The position numbers and the translations under genes are program-made. The notes beneath the pieces were generated by a model. It was not told where the DNA came from. It saw only the letters and a list, made by a program, of their open reading frames with translations, and searched no databases. This document shows positions 34,724-43,074 of a stretch of DNA of 64,000 nucleotides, piece after piece (the first letter of the stretch is position 1; each line of letters starts with the position of its first letter). This DNA is from an uncultured Clostridia bacterium (GTDB lineage: Bacteria; Bacillota; Clostridia; Christensenellales; Aristaeellaceae): assembly GCA_934631025.1 (NCBI GenBank), contig CAKTXR010000013.1, positions 1-64,000 on the forward strand, read 5' to 3'.

Positions 34724-35809
34724 ATGCCTGATATGAAGCTGGGTCTTGGCTTATATCGCGATATGCTGACGCGCGATAACTTTCGCTTTGCCAGACAGTG
34801 CGGCTGCACGCATCTGATCATTCATCTGGCAAAGTATTATACGGGTGGGGACAAGAATATCGTTACGGCGACTGACGAAAACACAAACTATGGCGAGGCC
34901 TCTGCGGACGATCCGATATGGTCGATGGAGAGCCTGCTTGCGCTCAAAAAGATGGCGCATGAGGAAGGCCTCGAAATCTACGGCATAGAAAATTTCGATC
35001 CGGCGGACTGGTATGATGTGCTGCTGGACGGCTCTGAGCGTGCTCGCCAGATGGAGAAACTCAAGTCAATCATCACCTGCTGCGGACGGGCCGGCATAAA
35101 GGCGTTCGGCTATAATTTCAGTTTGGCCGGCGTGTGGGGGCATCAGAAGCGGACGGCGGCGCGTGGCGGAGCGGTGAGCACCTGCTTTGACGAAAAAGCG
35201 ATTGACGTGAGCAGCCCGATCCCGAACGGACAGGTGTGGAACATGACATACGCCCCGTGGGATGGCGGCTTCGTCAAGGCGCCGACCAACGAGGAATACT
35301 GGCAGAGGCTCGGCCGCTTCCTGGACGAGATCCTGCCCGTGGCACAGGAGGCCGGCATAGAGATGGCACTGCACCCGGACGATCCGCCTTACGAAAATCT
35401 GCGCGGCGTGCCGCGGCTGGTCTATCGTCCCGATCAGTATCAGAAGGTGATTGATCTCAATCCCAATCCGGCCAACAAGCTGGAATTCTGCATGGGCAGC
35501 ATTCAGGAGATGAAGGACGGCAATCTGTACGACGCCATCGAGCAGTACGGCGCACAGAAGCGTATAAGCTATGTGCACTTCCGCAATGTGCGCGGCAAGA
35601 TCCCGTGTTATGACGAGGTGTTTCTGGATGAGGGCGATATCGATATGCTGCGCGCGCTGTCGCAGTTCAAGCGGCTTGGCTTTGATGGCGTGCTGATCCC
35701 CGATCACACGCCTCTCATGACCTGCGGCGCGTCCTGGCACGCCGGAATGGCTTATGCGCTGGGCTATATGCGCGCGGCTTTTCAGATGATCGACAAGGGT
35801 CTGCTGTAA
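34724..35809 (+). CDS. uxuA: Mannonate dehydratase
   Basis: 361 residues. TIM-barrel UxuA: GLGLYRDMLTRDNFRFARQC, YGIENF, MALHPDDPP (metal-binding), FCMGSIQEM, YVHFRNVRG and PDHTPLM. It dehydrates D-mannonate to 2-keto-3-deoxygluconate (KDG) in glucuronate catabolism. RBS AGGAGG precedes the ATG. It is followed 12 bp later by an SDR. Base composition of this gene and the next two is visibly less GC-rich than the flanking genes. Confidence 0.93.
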   Translation: MPDMKLGLGLYRDMLTRDNFRFARQCGCTHLIIHLAKYYTGGDKNIVTATDENTNYGEASADDPIWSMESLLALKKMAHEEGLEIYGIENFDPADWYDVLLDGSERARQMEKLKSIITCCGRAGIKAFGYNFSLAGVWGHQKRTAARGGAVSTCFDEKAIDVSSPIPNGQVWNMTYAPWDGGFVKAPTNEEYWQRLGRFLDEILPVAQEAGIEMALHPDDPPYENLRGVPRLVYRPDQYQKVIDLNPNPANKLEFCMGSIQEMKDGNLYDAIEQYGAQKRISYVHFRNVRGKIPCYDEVFLDEGDIDMLRALSQFKRLGFDGVLIPDHTPLMTCGASWHAGMAYALGYMRAAFQMIDKGLL

Positions 35810-35821
35810 GGAGGATTGACT

Positions 35822-36592
35822 ATGGAAATGTCTTTGAAGGGTGCCTTTGGAATGGAAGGCAAAACTGTTCTGATTACCGGTGGAGGCAGCGGACTCGGCT
35901 TTGCCATGGCACAGTGCTTTGTGGCGGCGGGTGCGCGCGCTGTGATTGTCGGCCGACGCGAGGATGTATTGAAGGAGGCCTGCGCAAAGCTGGGCGAGCG
36001 TGCGCAGTACCGCACATTTGACGTGACGGAATTTGACCATATTCCGGATTTTGTTGCACAGATAGAGCACGAGATCGCGCCCGTCGATGTGCTCATCAAC
36101 AATGCGGGTCGCCATTGCAAGAAGCCTGTGAGCGATGTGACGCTGGACGATATGCGCGCCGTGTTCGATGTGCATATACTGGCCTCCCACGCCTTTTCCA
36201 AGGCAGTGCTGCCTGGCATGATTGAGCGGCATGACGGCAGCATACTGTTCATCTCGTCCATGTCGGCCTATCTGGGCATGACGCAGGTTGCGGCTTACTC
36301 GGCGGCTAAGACGGCTGTGCTGGGCATGACGCGTTCCTATGCGGGTGAAGTTTCACAATACGGCGTGCGCGTCAATGCGATCGCTCCCGGCTTTATTGAT
36401 ACGCCGATGTTCCGCAAGGCGACCGATGCCGATCCGGCACGTCAGAAAAAGATCCTCGGACATACGCCCATGGAGCGCTATGGCGAGCCGCTCGATGTGG
36501 GCTGGGCTGCAGTGTATCTTGCGTCTCCGGCGGCAAAATTCGTGACCGGCGTATGCCTGCCCGTCGACGGCGGCTGCTGCATAGGCTTCTGA
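35822..36592 (+). CDS. SDR family oxidoreductase, probable D-mannonate (fructuronate) oxidoreductase
   Basis: 256 residues from the ATG at 35822, with AAGGAGG 7 bp upstream. Classical SDR: TGGGSGLG cofactor loop (about 19-26), NNAGRH, catalytic S-(12)-Y-x-x-x-K in ISSMSAYLGMTQVAAYSAAK, and a C-terminal VTGVCLPVDGG. In Bacillota, SDR enzymes beside uxuA (B. subtilis YjmF/UxuB type) interconvert fructuronate and mannonate, so this supplies the substrate for UxuA. The specific substrate is inferred from context. Confidence 0.82.
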   Translation: MEMSLKGAFGMEGKTVLITGGGSGLGFAMAQCFVAAGARAVIVGRREDVLKEACAKLGERAQYRTFDVTEFDHIPDFVAQIEHEIAPVDVLINNAGRHCKKPVSDVTLDDMRAVFDVHILASHAFSKAVLPGMIERHDGSILFISSMSAYLGMTQVAAYSAAKTAVLGMTRSYAGEVSQYGVRVNAIAPGFIDTPMFRKATDADPARQKKILGHTPMERYGEPLDVGWAAVYLASPAAKFVTGVCLPVDGGCCIGF

Positions 36593-36605
36593 GGAGGGTA
36601 AGACC

Positions 36606-37304
36606 ATGATGTGGAAAGACGATAACGAGATGTTTTCCCTAATGAAGGAAAAGCTGTATACGCCGGTTGTCGGCGATATTCTGGATCAGATGGGCTATTC
36701 GCATCAGTTCCTGCCAGCCTCCATAAGGCCGCTGGTTTCACAGGTACCAGCCGAGCTGATCGCCGAAAAGCGCGATAACTGGACGACACTGGCTGGTTAT
36801 GCTTGTACAATTCTGGAAAACGACGTGTATGGCATGCCGAAAAAGCCGTTCGGCTATATGACTGAGGCACTCGACCAGCTCAAGCCCAATGAAATTTATA
36901 TTGCAACAGGTGCTCATCACAGCGCACTCTGGGGCGAACTGCTGACGGCCAGCGCCAGGGCACGCGGCGCGGTCGGCGCTGTGCTGGACGGCTATACGCG
37001 TGATACAAAGGCCGTGCTGGAACAGAATTTCCCGGTCTTCTGCACGGGTACATGGGCACAGGATTCTTCGATACGCACCTACGTCTTTGATTATCGCTGC
37101 GATATAGAAATCGGTCAGGTGACTGTGCATGACGGCGACGTCGTTTTCGGCGATGTTGATGGCGTCTTGATTATCCCGCGTGCCATTGCGCTGGAGGTCA
37201 TCGAGAAGGCTCTTGAAAAGGCGGCAACGGAAAAGACCATGCGGCAGGCTATAGAGAATGGCATGCTGGTCACTGAGGCTTTTGAAAAATTCGGTGTTCT
37301 GTGA
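36606..37304 (+). CDS. RraA-like family protein
   Basis: 232 residues. The RraA fold is shown by TPVVGDILDQMGY, GALWGELLTASARARGAVGA-like region and the conserved GAVLDGYTRDTKAV (G-x-x-x-D-G-x-x-R-D). Family members include RNase E regulator RraA and class II 4-hydroxy-4-methyl-2-oxoglutarate/oxaloacetate aldolases; the D-G-x-x-R-D residues fit an oxaloacetate-type lyase. Here it follows uxuA and the SDR by 13 bp, so a role in hexuronate or derived keto-acid breakdown is inferred. An RNase E regulator role is unlikely in this lineage. Confidence 0.8.
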   Translation: MMWKDDNEMFSLMKEKLYTPVVGDILDQMGYSHQFLPASIRPLVSQVPAELIAEKRDNWTTLAGYACTILENDVYGMPKKPFGYMTEALDQLKPNEIYIATGAHHSALWGELLTASARARGAVGAVLDGYTRDTKAVLEQNFPVFCTGTWAQDSSIRTYVFDYRCDIEIGQVTVHDGDVVFGDVDGVLIIPRAIALEVIEKALEKAATEKTMRQAIENGMLVTEAFEKFGVL

Positions 37305-37309
37305 CATGG

Positions 37310-37340
37310 AGCTCGCTCGAATATATCGGGCGGGCTTTTT
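37310..37340 (+). terminator. Terminator of the uxu cluster
   Basis: 11-bp stem AGCTCGCTCGA/TCGGGCGGGCT, partly G-T pairs, followed by TTTT. Confidence 0.7.
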
Positions 37341-37373
37341 GCTGTCCAGTTCGGGCGGTTAACGCAATCCGTC

Positions 37374-37403
37374 TTGCGTGTGGGGGGCATTCTGTGCTAT
37401 AAT
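37374..37403 (+). promoter_or_regulatory. Promoter of prmA
   Basis: TTGCGT (37374-37379), 18-bp spacer, TATAAT (37398-37403). Confidence 0.7.
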
Positions 37404-37442
37404 CTTTGAATCATTGAAATATAAGAGAAGGCGGGAACGATT

Positions 37443-38396
37443 ATGGATTGGATCAGCATGACGGTGCGCACCACCACCGAGGGCGCGGAGGCCGTCTCGG
37501 CCATGTTCATGGAACTGGGCATCATGGGCGCGATGATCGAGGACAAGGCCGATGTGGCCGTCAATCAGCGGCCCTCCGGCTTCTGGGACATCCTCGGCGA
37601 CGAAATCGCTGCGCGCATGGAGGACGACGTCAAGGTGACCGTCTACATCGCCGCCGACGAGCGCGCGCAGGACATCGTGGCGCACGTCCGGCAGGAGCTG
37701 AATCGCCTTTCGTGCATGGATCTGGGCTTCGACGCCGGCAAGCTGTCCCTCGAGGTCGGCAGCGTGGACGATGAGGACTGGGCGGAAAACTGGAAGAGCC
37801 GCTATAAGCCCTTCCGGCTGGGCCGGCACTTCGTCGTCAAGCCCACATGGGAGCATTTTGACGCCGAGCCGGAGGACAAAATCATCGAAATCGATCCCGG
37901 CATGGCGTTTGGCAGCGGTACGCACGAGACGACCGGTATGTGCGTCGCGCTGCTCGAGGAAAACGTGAAAAGCGGCATGACCGTCATCGACGTGGGTACC
38001 GGCACGGGCATACTGGCCATCGCCGCGGCGAAAATGGGCGCGCGGGACGTGCTGGCCACCGATCTCGATCCCATGGCGACGCGCGTGGCGACCGAGAACG
38101 TCGCGCTCAATCACCTGAGCGATACCGTGCGCACGGCCTGCGGCGATCTGCTCGAATCGGTCGACGAGACTGCCGACATTGTCGTGGCCAATATCATCGC
38201 CGATGTGATCTGCATGATGGCTGCGCCTGTGCGCAAACACATCGTGCCCGGCGGCCTGTTCATCTGCTCCGGCATTGCCCGCGAGCGCAAGGAAGAGGTG
38301 CTCTCCGCGCTGAACGCGGCGGGCTACACTGATCTCGACATCCGCGATAAGGGTGAATGGACGGCCATCGCCGCCCGCCGCGACACGCTGGCCTGA
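37443..38396 (+). CDS. prmA: Ribosomal protein L11 methyltransferase
   Basis: 317 residues. An N-terminal L11-recognition domain (MDWISMTVRTTTEGAEAVSA) precedes a Rossmann methyltransferase: MAFGSGTHETTGMC, VIDVGTGTGILAIAAAKMGA and VVANIIADV (the N-x-x-x-x-I motif of PrmA). It trimethylates lysines of ribosomal protein L11. In many Bacillota prmA and rsmE are adjacent, as here, but the 369-bp repeat-filled gap between them is unusual. Confidence 0.96.
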   Translation: MDWISMTVRTTTEGAEAVSAMFMELGIMGAMIEDKADVAVNQRPSGFWDILGDEIAARMEDDVKVTVYIAADERAQDIVAHVRQELNRLSCMDLGFDAGKLSLEVGSVDDEDWAENWKSRYKPFRLGRHFVVKPTWEHFDAEPEDKIIEIDPGMAFGSGTHETTGMCVALLEENVKSGMTVIDVGTGTGILAIAAAKMGARDVLATDLDPMATRVATENVALNHLSDTVRTACGDLLESVDETADIVVANIIADVICMMAAPVRKHIVPGGLFICSGIARERKEEVLSALNAAGYTDLDIRDKGEWTAIAARRDTLA

Positions 38397-38397
38397 C

Positions 38398-38700
38398 CAT
38401 TGGCGGCGGGGAGCTGCCCGTGGTGCATTGGCCTGCCAAATTCGCGCTATAACCAGCCGTTTCAGCGCAAAGCCTGCCCGCCGACTGTTTTGCAACGCGT
38501 CGCATGACGAATCTGCGCGCGTGAATGCGGCGTGGAGCCTGCCCGCTGAGCGTTTTGCGGTGCATCGCCATTACGAATCCGCACAGGAACCATTGCGCCG
38601 AGCCAGCCGTTTCAGCGTGCTTGCCGACCGGCTCGCGGCGCATCAATATAGAACGAACACTCCGCGCCGCCGGAAGCCCTGACTGGGCGCAGGCGGCCTG
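38398..38700. repeat. Degenerate tandem repeat, period 65, between prmA and rsmE
   Basis: Units start at 38471, 38536 and 38601, each beginning AGCC(T/A)GCC; the first two share GTTTTGC, TCGC and ACGAATC in order. CCAGCCGTTTCAGCG occurs at both ends (38453 and 38603). No gene or promoter is convincing. Confidence 0.65.
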
Positions 38701-38765
38701 ACACTGAGACTTATGCGGCGCACCGCGGTTTATGCCGTGCGGCGCGTTATCGGAGGAGACGCAAC

Positions 38766-39500
38766 GTGCATCGATTTATCGTCAAGGCGGCGCTCAGCGC
38801 GGGCGCGTTCATTGATTTTCCCGCGGAGGAGGCGGCGCACGCCTTTAAGGTGCTGCGTCTGCGCGCGGGGGAGGCCGTTGAAGTGTCCGACGGCGAGGGC
38901 GCGCTGTTTGCCGCCGAGCTGACCGACGTGAGCCGCGAAATCGTGCGCGCGCGCCTGACCGAGCGGCTCGATTCGAAGGAGCCGCCTGTGTCGCTCACGC
39001 TCTACATGGGCTATCCCAAGGCGGAAAAGCTCGAGCTGATCGTGCAGAAGCTCACCGAGCTGGGCGCAGGCCGCATCGTGCCGGTGATCATGGCGCGTTC
39101 CGTGGCGCGGCCCGACGCGAAGGACAGCGCAAAGAAGCGCGAGCGGTTGGAGCGCATCGCCCTTGAAGCCGCCAAGCAGTGCGGCCGCGGGCACGTGCCG
39201 GAAATCGCCGCCCCGATGAGCTGGAAACAGGCGACGGCCGACATGGCGGAGCGCAAGTTGATGCTCGTGCCGTGGGAGGACGCGCGCGGCACGACGCTGG
39301 GCGGCGTTCACGAAGCGCGCTCCGGCGAAACGGATATCGGCCTGCTCATCGGGCCGGAGGGCGGCATCAGCGCGGAGGAGATCGAGGACGCGGCGCGTTC
39401 GGGCGCTGTGCCGGTCACGCTCGGCCCGCGGATACTGCGCGCCGAGACGGCGGCCATCGCGTCGGCGGCGGTCGTCATGGCACTCTGGGGCGACGTGTGA
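38766..39500 (+). CDS. rsmE: 16S rRNA (uracil1498-N3)-methyltransferase
   Basis: 244 residues, GTG start with GGAGGAG upstream. SPOUT methyltransferase: an N-terminal PUA-like part (MHRFIVKAALSAGAFIDF) and the knotted C-terminal motifs LLIGPEGGISAEEIEDA and VTLGPRILRAETAAIAS that bind S-adenosylmethionine. It is 33 bp upstream of mtaB. Confidence 0.96.
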   Translation: MHRFIVKAALSAGAFIDFPAEEAAHAFKVLRLRAGEAVEVSDGEGALFAAELTDVSREIVRARLTERLDSKEPPVSLTLYMGYPKAEKLELIVQKLTELGAGRIVPVIMARSVARPDAKDSAKKRERLERIALEAAKQCGRGHVPEIAAPMSWKQATADMAERKLMLVPWEDARGTTLGGVHEARSGETDIGLLIGPEGGISAEEIEDAARSGAVPVTLGPRILRAETAAIASAAVVMALWGDV

Positions 39501-39533
39501 CGGCGACAGGAAACAGATAAAGGAAGAAAGCAC

Positions 39534-40811
39534 ATGAAAACAATCGCGGTTCATACGCTGGGCTGCAAGGTCAATCAATACGACACCGAGGCCATGCTGG
39601 AGCTGTTCGAGCGTGCCGGCTATCAGAGCGTGCCCTTCGAGGGCGAGGCCGACGTGTATCTGGTCAACACCTGCACGGTCACCGGCACGGGCGATCAGAA
39701 GTCGCTCAAGCTGATCCGGCGGCTCTCGCGTGAGCATCCCCTGTCGGATATTATCGTGGCAGGGTGCCTTGCGCAGCGGGACGCTCAGCGCGTGTCGCTG
39801 CCGGGCGTGCGGCTGGTCGTGGGCAGCCGGCGGCGCGGCGAGGTGGTCGAGCTGCTCGAAAGGGCGCAGCGCGAGAACATCTGCCTTACGGCGGTGGAGG
39901 ACTTGAAGGGCGCGCCGTTTGAGTATCTTCAGGTCACGCGGCACGAGGGCAGGACCCGCGCCGTGATGAAGATCCAGGAGGGCTGCGACCGCTGGTGCAG
40001 CTATTGCATCATCCCCAGCGTGCGCGGGCCGATCCGCTCGATGCCGCTGGCGGACGTGAAGGCCGAGGCGAAGCGGCTGGCCGGCGCGGGCTATGTCGAG
40101 CTGGTGCTCACGGGCATTCATCTGGCCAGCTATGGGCGGGAGAGCGGGGAGAGCCTGATCGACGCGATCCGCGCCGTTCACGATACGCCGGGCGTGCTGC
40201 GCGTGCGGCTTGGCTCGCTCGAGCCGCTGGTCGTGACCGATGAGTTCTGCCGGGCGCTGCGCGACATGCCCAGAGTCTGCCCACAGTTTCATCTGGCGCT
40301 TCAGTCGGGCTGCGACAGCGTGCTGAAGCGCATGAAGCGGCGCTATACGACGGACGAGTATCGCAGGGCCGCCGAGATGCTGCGCGCCGCCTGCCCGAAC
40401 TGCGCGCTGACCACCGATGTGCTGACCGGCTTCCCCGGCGAGACGGACGAGGAAGCGCGTCAGACGCTGGCCTTCGTCGAGGAGATCGGCTTTGCGCGGA
40501 TCCACGTTTTCCCGTATTCCCGCCGCGCCGGAACGCTGGCCGACAAGATGCCCGATCAGGTTCCGCAAAAAATTAAGCATGAAAGAGCGGCCGAATTGAT
40601 CGATTTGGGGAACAAATTGGAAGAGAAATACGCCAAAGAGATGATCGGCACGGTTGAGGACGTGCTCTTCGAGACCGAGGAGGACGGGCTGTGCGAGGGC
40701 TATACGCCCCGCTATGTGCGCGTGCGCGCGGACGGACGGCCCGGCAGCGTTCAGAAGGTGCTGATCACATCCACAGAGGGCGCGCTGGCTGTGGGGCGTG
40801 TCGTTGAGTAG
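39534..40811 (+). CDS. mtaB: tRNA (t6A37) methylthiotransferase MtaB
   Basis: 425 residues. Methylthiotransferase of the MtaB (YqeV) subgroup that converts t6A to ms2t6A at tRNA position 37: the HTLGCKVNQYDTEAM start is diagnostic against RimO/MiaB, with radical-SAM CDRWCSYC (about 149) and a C-terminal TRAM domain. It belongs with tsaC (50.4 kb) in the same modification pathway. The order prmA-rsmE-mtaB-HIT-rpsU is conserved in Bacillota. Confidence 0.96.
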   Translation: MKTIAVHTLGCKVNQYDTEAMLELFERAGYQSVPFEGEADVYLVNTCTVTGTGDQKSLKLIRRLSREHPLSDIIVAGCLAQRDAQRVSLPGVRLVVGSRRRGEVVELLERAQRENICLTAVEDLKGAPFEYLQVTRHEGRTRAVMKIQEGCDRWCSYCIIPSVRGPIRSMPLADVKAEAKRLAGAGYVELVLTGIHLASYGRESGESLIDAIRAVHDTPGVLRVRLGSLEPLVVTDEFCRALRDMPRVCPQFHLALQSGCDSVLKRMKRRYTTDEYRRAAEMLRAACPNCALTTDVLTGFPGETDEEARQTLAFVEEIGFARIHVFPYSRRAGTLADKMPDQVPQKIKHERAAELIDLGNKLEEKYAKEMIGTVEDVLFETEEDGLCEGYTPRYVRVRADGRPGSVQKVLITSTEGALAVGRVVE

Positions 40812-40821
40812 AAAGGAGCGA

Positions 40822-41169
40822 ATGATTCCCATGGACGATTGCCTGTTTTGCAAAATCATTCGGGGTGAAATCCCCGGCGACAAGGTGTTTGAGAATGATA
40901 AGGTGTTCGCGTTCCGCGATATTCATCCGCAGGCGCCGGTGCATATACTGATCGTGCCCAAGACGCACGTGGCCAACGTGCTGGAGGGCGCGGACAAGGG
41001 CGTTGTCGCCGACGTGATCGCCGCCGCCGCGCAGATCGCGCGCGAGCAGGGACTGGCCGAGAACGGCTTCAGGCTGATCACCAACTGCGGCCGCGACGGC
41101 GCGCAGAGCGTCGAGCACCTGCATTTTCACCTGCTGGGCGGCAAAAAGCTGTCCGAAGAGATGGCATAA
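40822..41169 (+). CDS. Histidine triad (HIT) family nucleotide hydrolase
   Basis: 115 residues from ATG at 40822, or 112 from the ATG at 40831; AAAGGAG lies 3 or 12 bp away, so neither choice is ideal. DCLFCKIIRGEIPGDKV at the N-terminus carries the usual paired cysteines, and HLHFHLLGG is the H-x-H-x-H-x-x catalytic triad. HinT-like proteins hydrolyse AMP-lysine and other nucleoside phosphoramidates. Downstream of mtaB by about 10 bp. Confidence 0.95.
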   Translation: MIPMDDCLFCKIIRGEIPGDKVFENDKVFAFRDIHPQAPVHILIVPKTHVANVLEGADKGVVADVIAAAAQIAREQGLAENGFRLITNCGRDGAQSVEHLHFHLLGGKKLSEEMA

Positions 41170-41213
41170 ATATGAACACGCTGTGAAAACAAAGAATTTT
41201 CACACAAAAACTA

Positions 41214-41242
41214 TTGACGAGGTCGTTTCAATAGGCTATAAT
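41214..41242 (+). promoter_or_regulatory. Promoter of rpsU
   Basis: TTGACG (41214-41219), 17-bp spacer, TATAAT (41237-41242). Confidence 0.88.
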
Positions 41243-41314
41243 GTGGATTGTGTGGCGAACCCCATGCTACATTGGCCATACAGTGCCAGCAATCGCGAGG
41301 GGAGGGAAAACACG

Positions 41315-41488
41315 ATGTCTGAAGTACGTATTCGGGAAAATGAATCCCTGGAAAGCGCGCTGAGAAGATTCAAGCGCATGACTGCCCGTTCCGGCATTCT
41401 GGCTGAGGCTAGGAAAAGGGAGCATTATGAGAAGCCCAGCGTAAAGCGCAAGAAGAAGGCGGAAGCCGCCCGCAAGCGCAAGTACTGA
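41315..41488 (+). CDS. rpsU: 30S ribosomal protein S21
   Basis: 57 residues from the ATG at 41315 with GGGGAGGG upstream: MSEVRIRENESLESALRRFK, then GILAEARKREHYEKPSVKRK and a lysine-arginine-rich tail. S21 binds the 3' domain of 16S rRNA and takes part in initiation. The promoter-proximal leader is about 65 nt. Own promoter and strong terminator. Confidence 0.98.
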   Translation: MSEVRIRENESLESALRRFKRMTARSGILAEARKREHYEKPSVKRKKKAEAARKRKY

Positions 41489-41508
41489 TCGTCTCGTCGT
41501 GAATCGGG

Positions 41509-41547
41509 AAAAGTCCTTTTGCCGTCATGGCGAAAGGGCTTTTTTTC
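41509..41547 (+). terminator. Terminator of rpsU
   Basis: AAAAGTCCTTTTGCC pairs with GGCGAAAGGGCTTTTTTT across a 5-nt loop. Confidence 0.92.
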
Positions 41548-42018
41548 ACGGCGCGTTTCATGTCTGTCCGCAGAGCGCGATTTACCGGCCACGCTCCGAT
41601 TTGCCGTGCCTTGTTCTTTTCAAAGGCGTGTCAGCTTCTGTTTTTATTGAAGCGGCGCTGAAAGCCGTCCGTTTCGGTTGAGTCCACGCAGTTTTTATTG
41701 CGTTTGCCGCAGTTTCGGACGCAGCGCGCTTCGTCAGTTCATCTTTGCCCGGCGTATAGCTGAGTATATTGCTTCTTATTCGTAAACAATCCTGTCGCAC
41801 ATCAGCGCATTAACGAGCGTCTGACTGTGCTTGTTTTGCTATCTACACTGAAAACACCGTCTCAGTCGATTCTTACATCTACGCAGTCGCGTTTATGCAC
41901 CCTTTTGAAAAATGACGGCATATTTCGCGTGGCGCTGGCATATTCTTCAATGAATGAATTTATCGATTCTGTTGTTGCGAAAGAAAACGCTGCATACCTG
42001 AGACACGGAGAATGACAT
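41548..42018. other. 470-bp gene-free, relatively AT-rich gap
   Basis: No reading frame with a ribosome site or family resemblance, no clear promoter and no strong repeat seen. Two TTTTTATTG tracts 51 bp apart (41641, 41692) are the only internal similarity. Confidence 0.5.
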
Positions 42019-43041
42019 ATGATTTACACAGCTCTATTGAGACCCCATGCCAACAGCCGCTATCAGGCCGAGGCGCCGAAACTGGCCGCGTCTGAGCTGA
42101 CGCTGCTGCTCGAAAAGGGCGGCGTTCAGGCCGACGTGCGCCTTGAGACGGCGGCCGGTGCGGACTGGCTGACGTTTGAAGGGCCGCGCCTTGACGAAAA
42201 GCAGGCGGCGCTCCTTGGCCGTGCGGCGCATCTTTATGTGCTCTTTGAGCGCGCGTCAGACGGCGCGCTTACGCCCCTTCAGGGCCGCGCCGCCGCCTAT
42301 CTGGGCGAGGATCTGCCGGCCGTGCTCAAATACAAGGGCAAGACCAATGAAATATTCACCGATTATCTCATTAATCTGGCGCTATGCGCGTCGGATTTTG
42401 CGCCGGAGGACGTGCTGACGCTGGCCGATCCCATGTGCGGGCGCGGCACGACGCTCTTCGCCGCCGCCAACCGCGGCTATCACGCCGTGGGCGTGGATCG
42501 CGACGCGGCCGCCGTCGATGAAGCTGAGAAGTATTTCAAGCGTTATCTCGAATATCATAAAATCAAGCACGCCGCGTCTGAAAAATCGCTCACGCAGAAC
42601 GGCAAGCAGGCGGCGCGGCTCCATGTCTTTGAATTCGCCGATACGGCCGAGCATTTTAAGGCGGGCGATAAGCGCACGCTGTCGCTTTCGGTGCTCGACG
42701 GCGCAAAGCTGAACGCCGCGCGCAAAAAGGAGAGCGTCCATCTGATCGTGTCCGATCTGCCCTACGGTGTGCAGCACGCGCCCGGCGGCAAAAAGGGCGT
42801 GTCGCTCGAGGATATGCTCTACGACGTGCTGCCCGTCTGGACGCGTACGCTGAAGCGCGGCGGCGCGATGGCGCTTTCGTTCAACGTCAACACGCTCGCG
42901 CCCGACATGGTGCGCGGCATGATGGCCGAATGCGGGCTGGACGTGATGGACGGCGCGGCCTACTGCGGGCTGGAGCACTGGGTCGAGCAGGCCATTACGC
43001 GCGACGCGGCGGTGGCTGTCAAGCGCTACAGCGACGATTGA
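42019..43041 (+). CDS. TRM11/UPF0020-like SAM-dependent methyltransferase
   Basis: 340 residues. The C-terminal half has Rossmann motif I DPMCGRGTTLFAAANRG (about 139-155), an acidic loop VGVDRD and catalytic motif IV SDLPYG, as in N2-guanine or UPF0020 methylases. A THUMP domain is not obvious in the first 100 residues, though the length would fit a divergent one. RNA is the likely substrate, probably a guanine in tRNA or 23S rRNA. RBS CGGAG lies 8 bp before the ATG. rho follows 33 bp later. Confidence 0.8.
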   Translation: MIYTALLRPHANSRYQAEAPKLAASELTLLLEKGGVQADVRLETAAGADWLTFEGPRLDEKQAALLGRAAHLYVLFERASDGALTPLQGRAAAYLGEDLPAVLKYKGKTNEIFTDYLINLALCASDFAPEDVLTLADPMCGRGTTLFAAANRGYHAVGVDRDAAAVDEAEKYFKRYLEYHKIKHAASEKSLTQNGKQAARLHVFEFADTAEHFKAGDKRTLSLSVLDGAKLNAARKKESVHLIVSDLPYGVQHAPGGKKGVSLEDMLYDVLPVWTRTLKRGGAMALSFNVNTLAPDMVRGMMAECGLDVMDGAAYCGLEHWVEQAITRDAAVAVKRYSDD

Positions 43042-43074
43042 GTCGTTTCTTTTCCCGACTGAAAGGAGTTCCCT

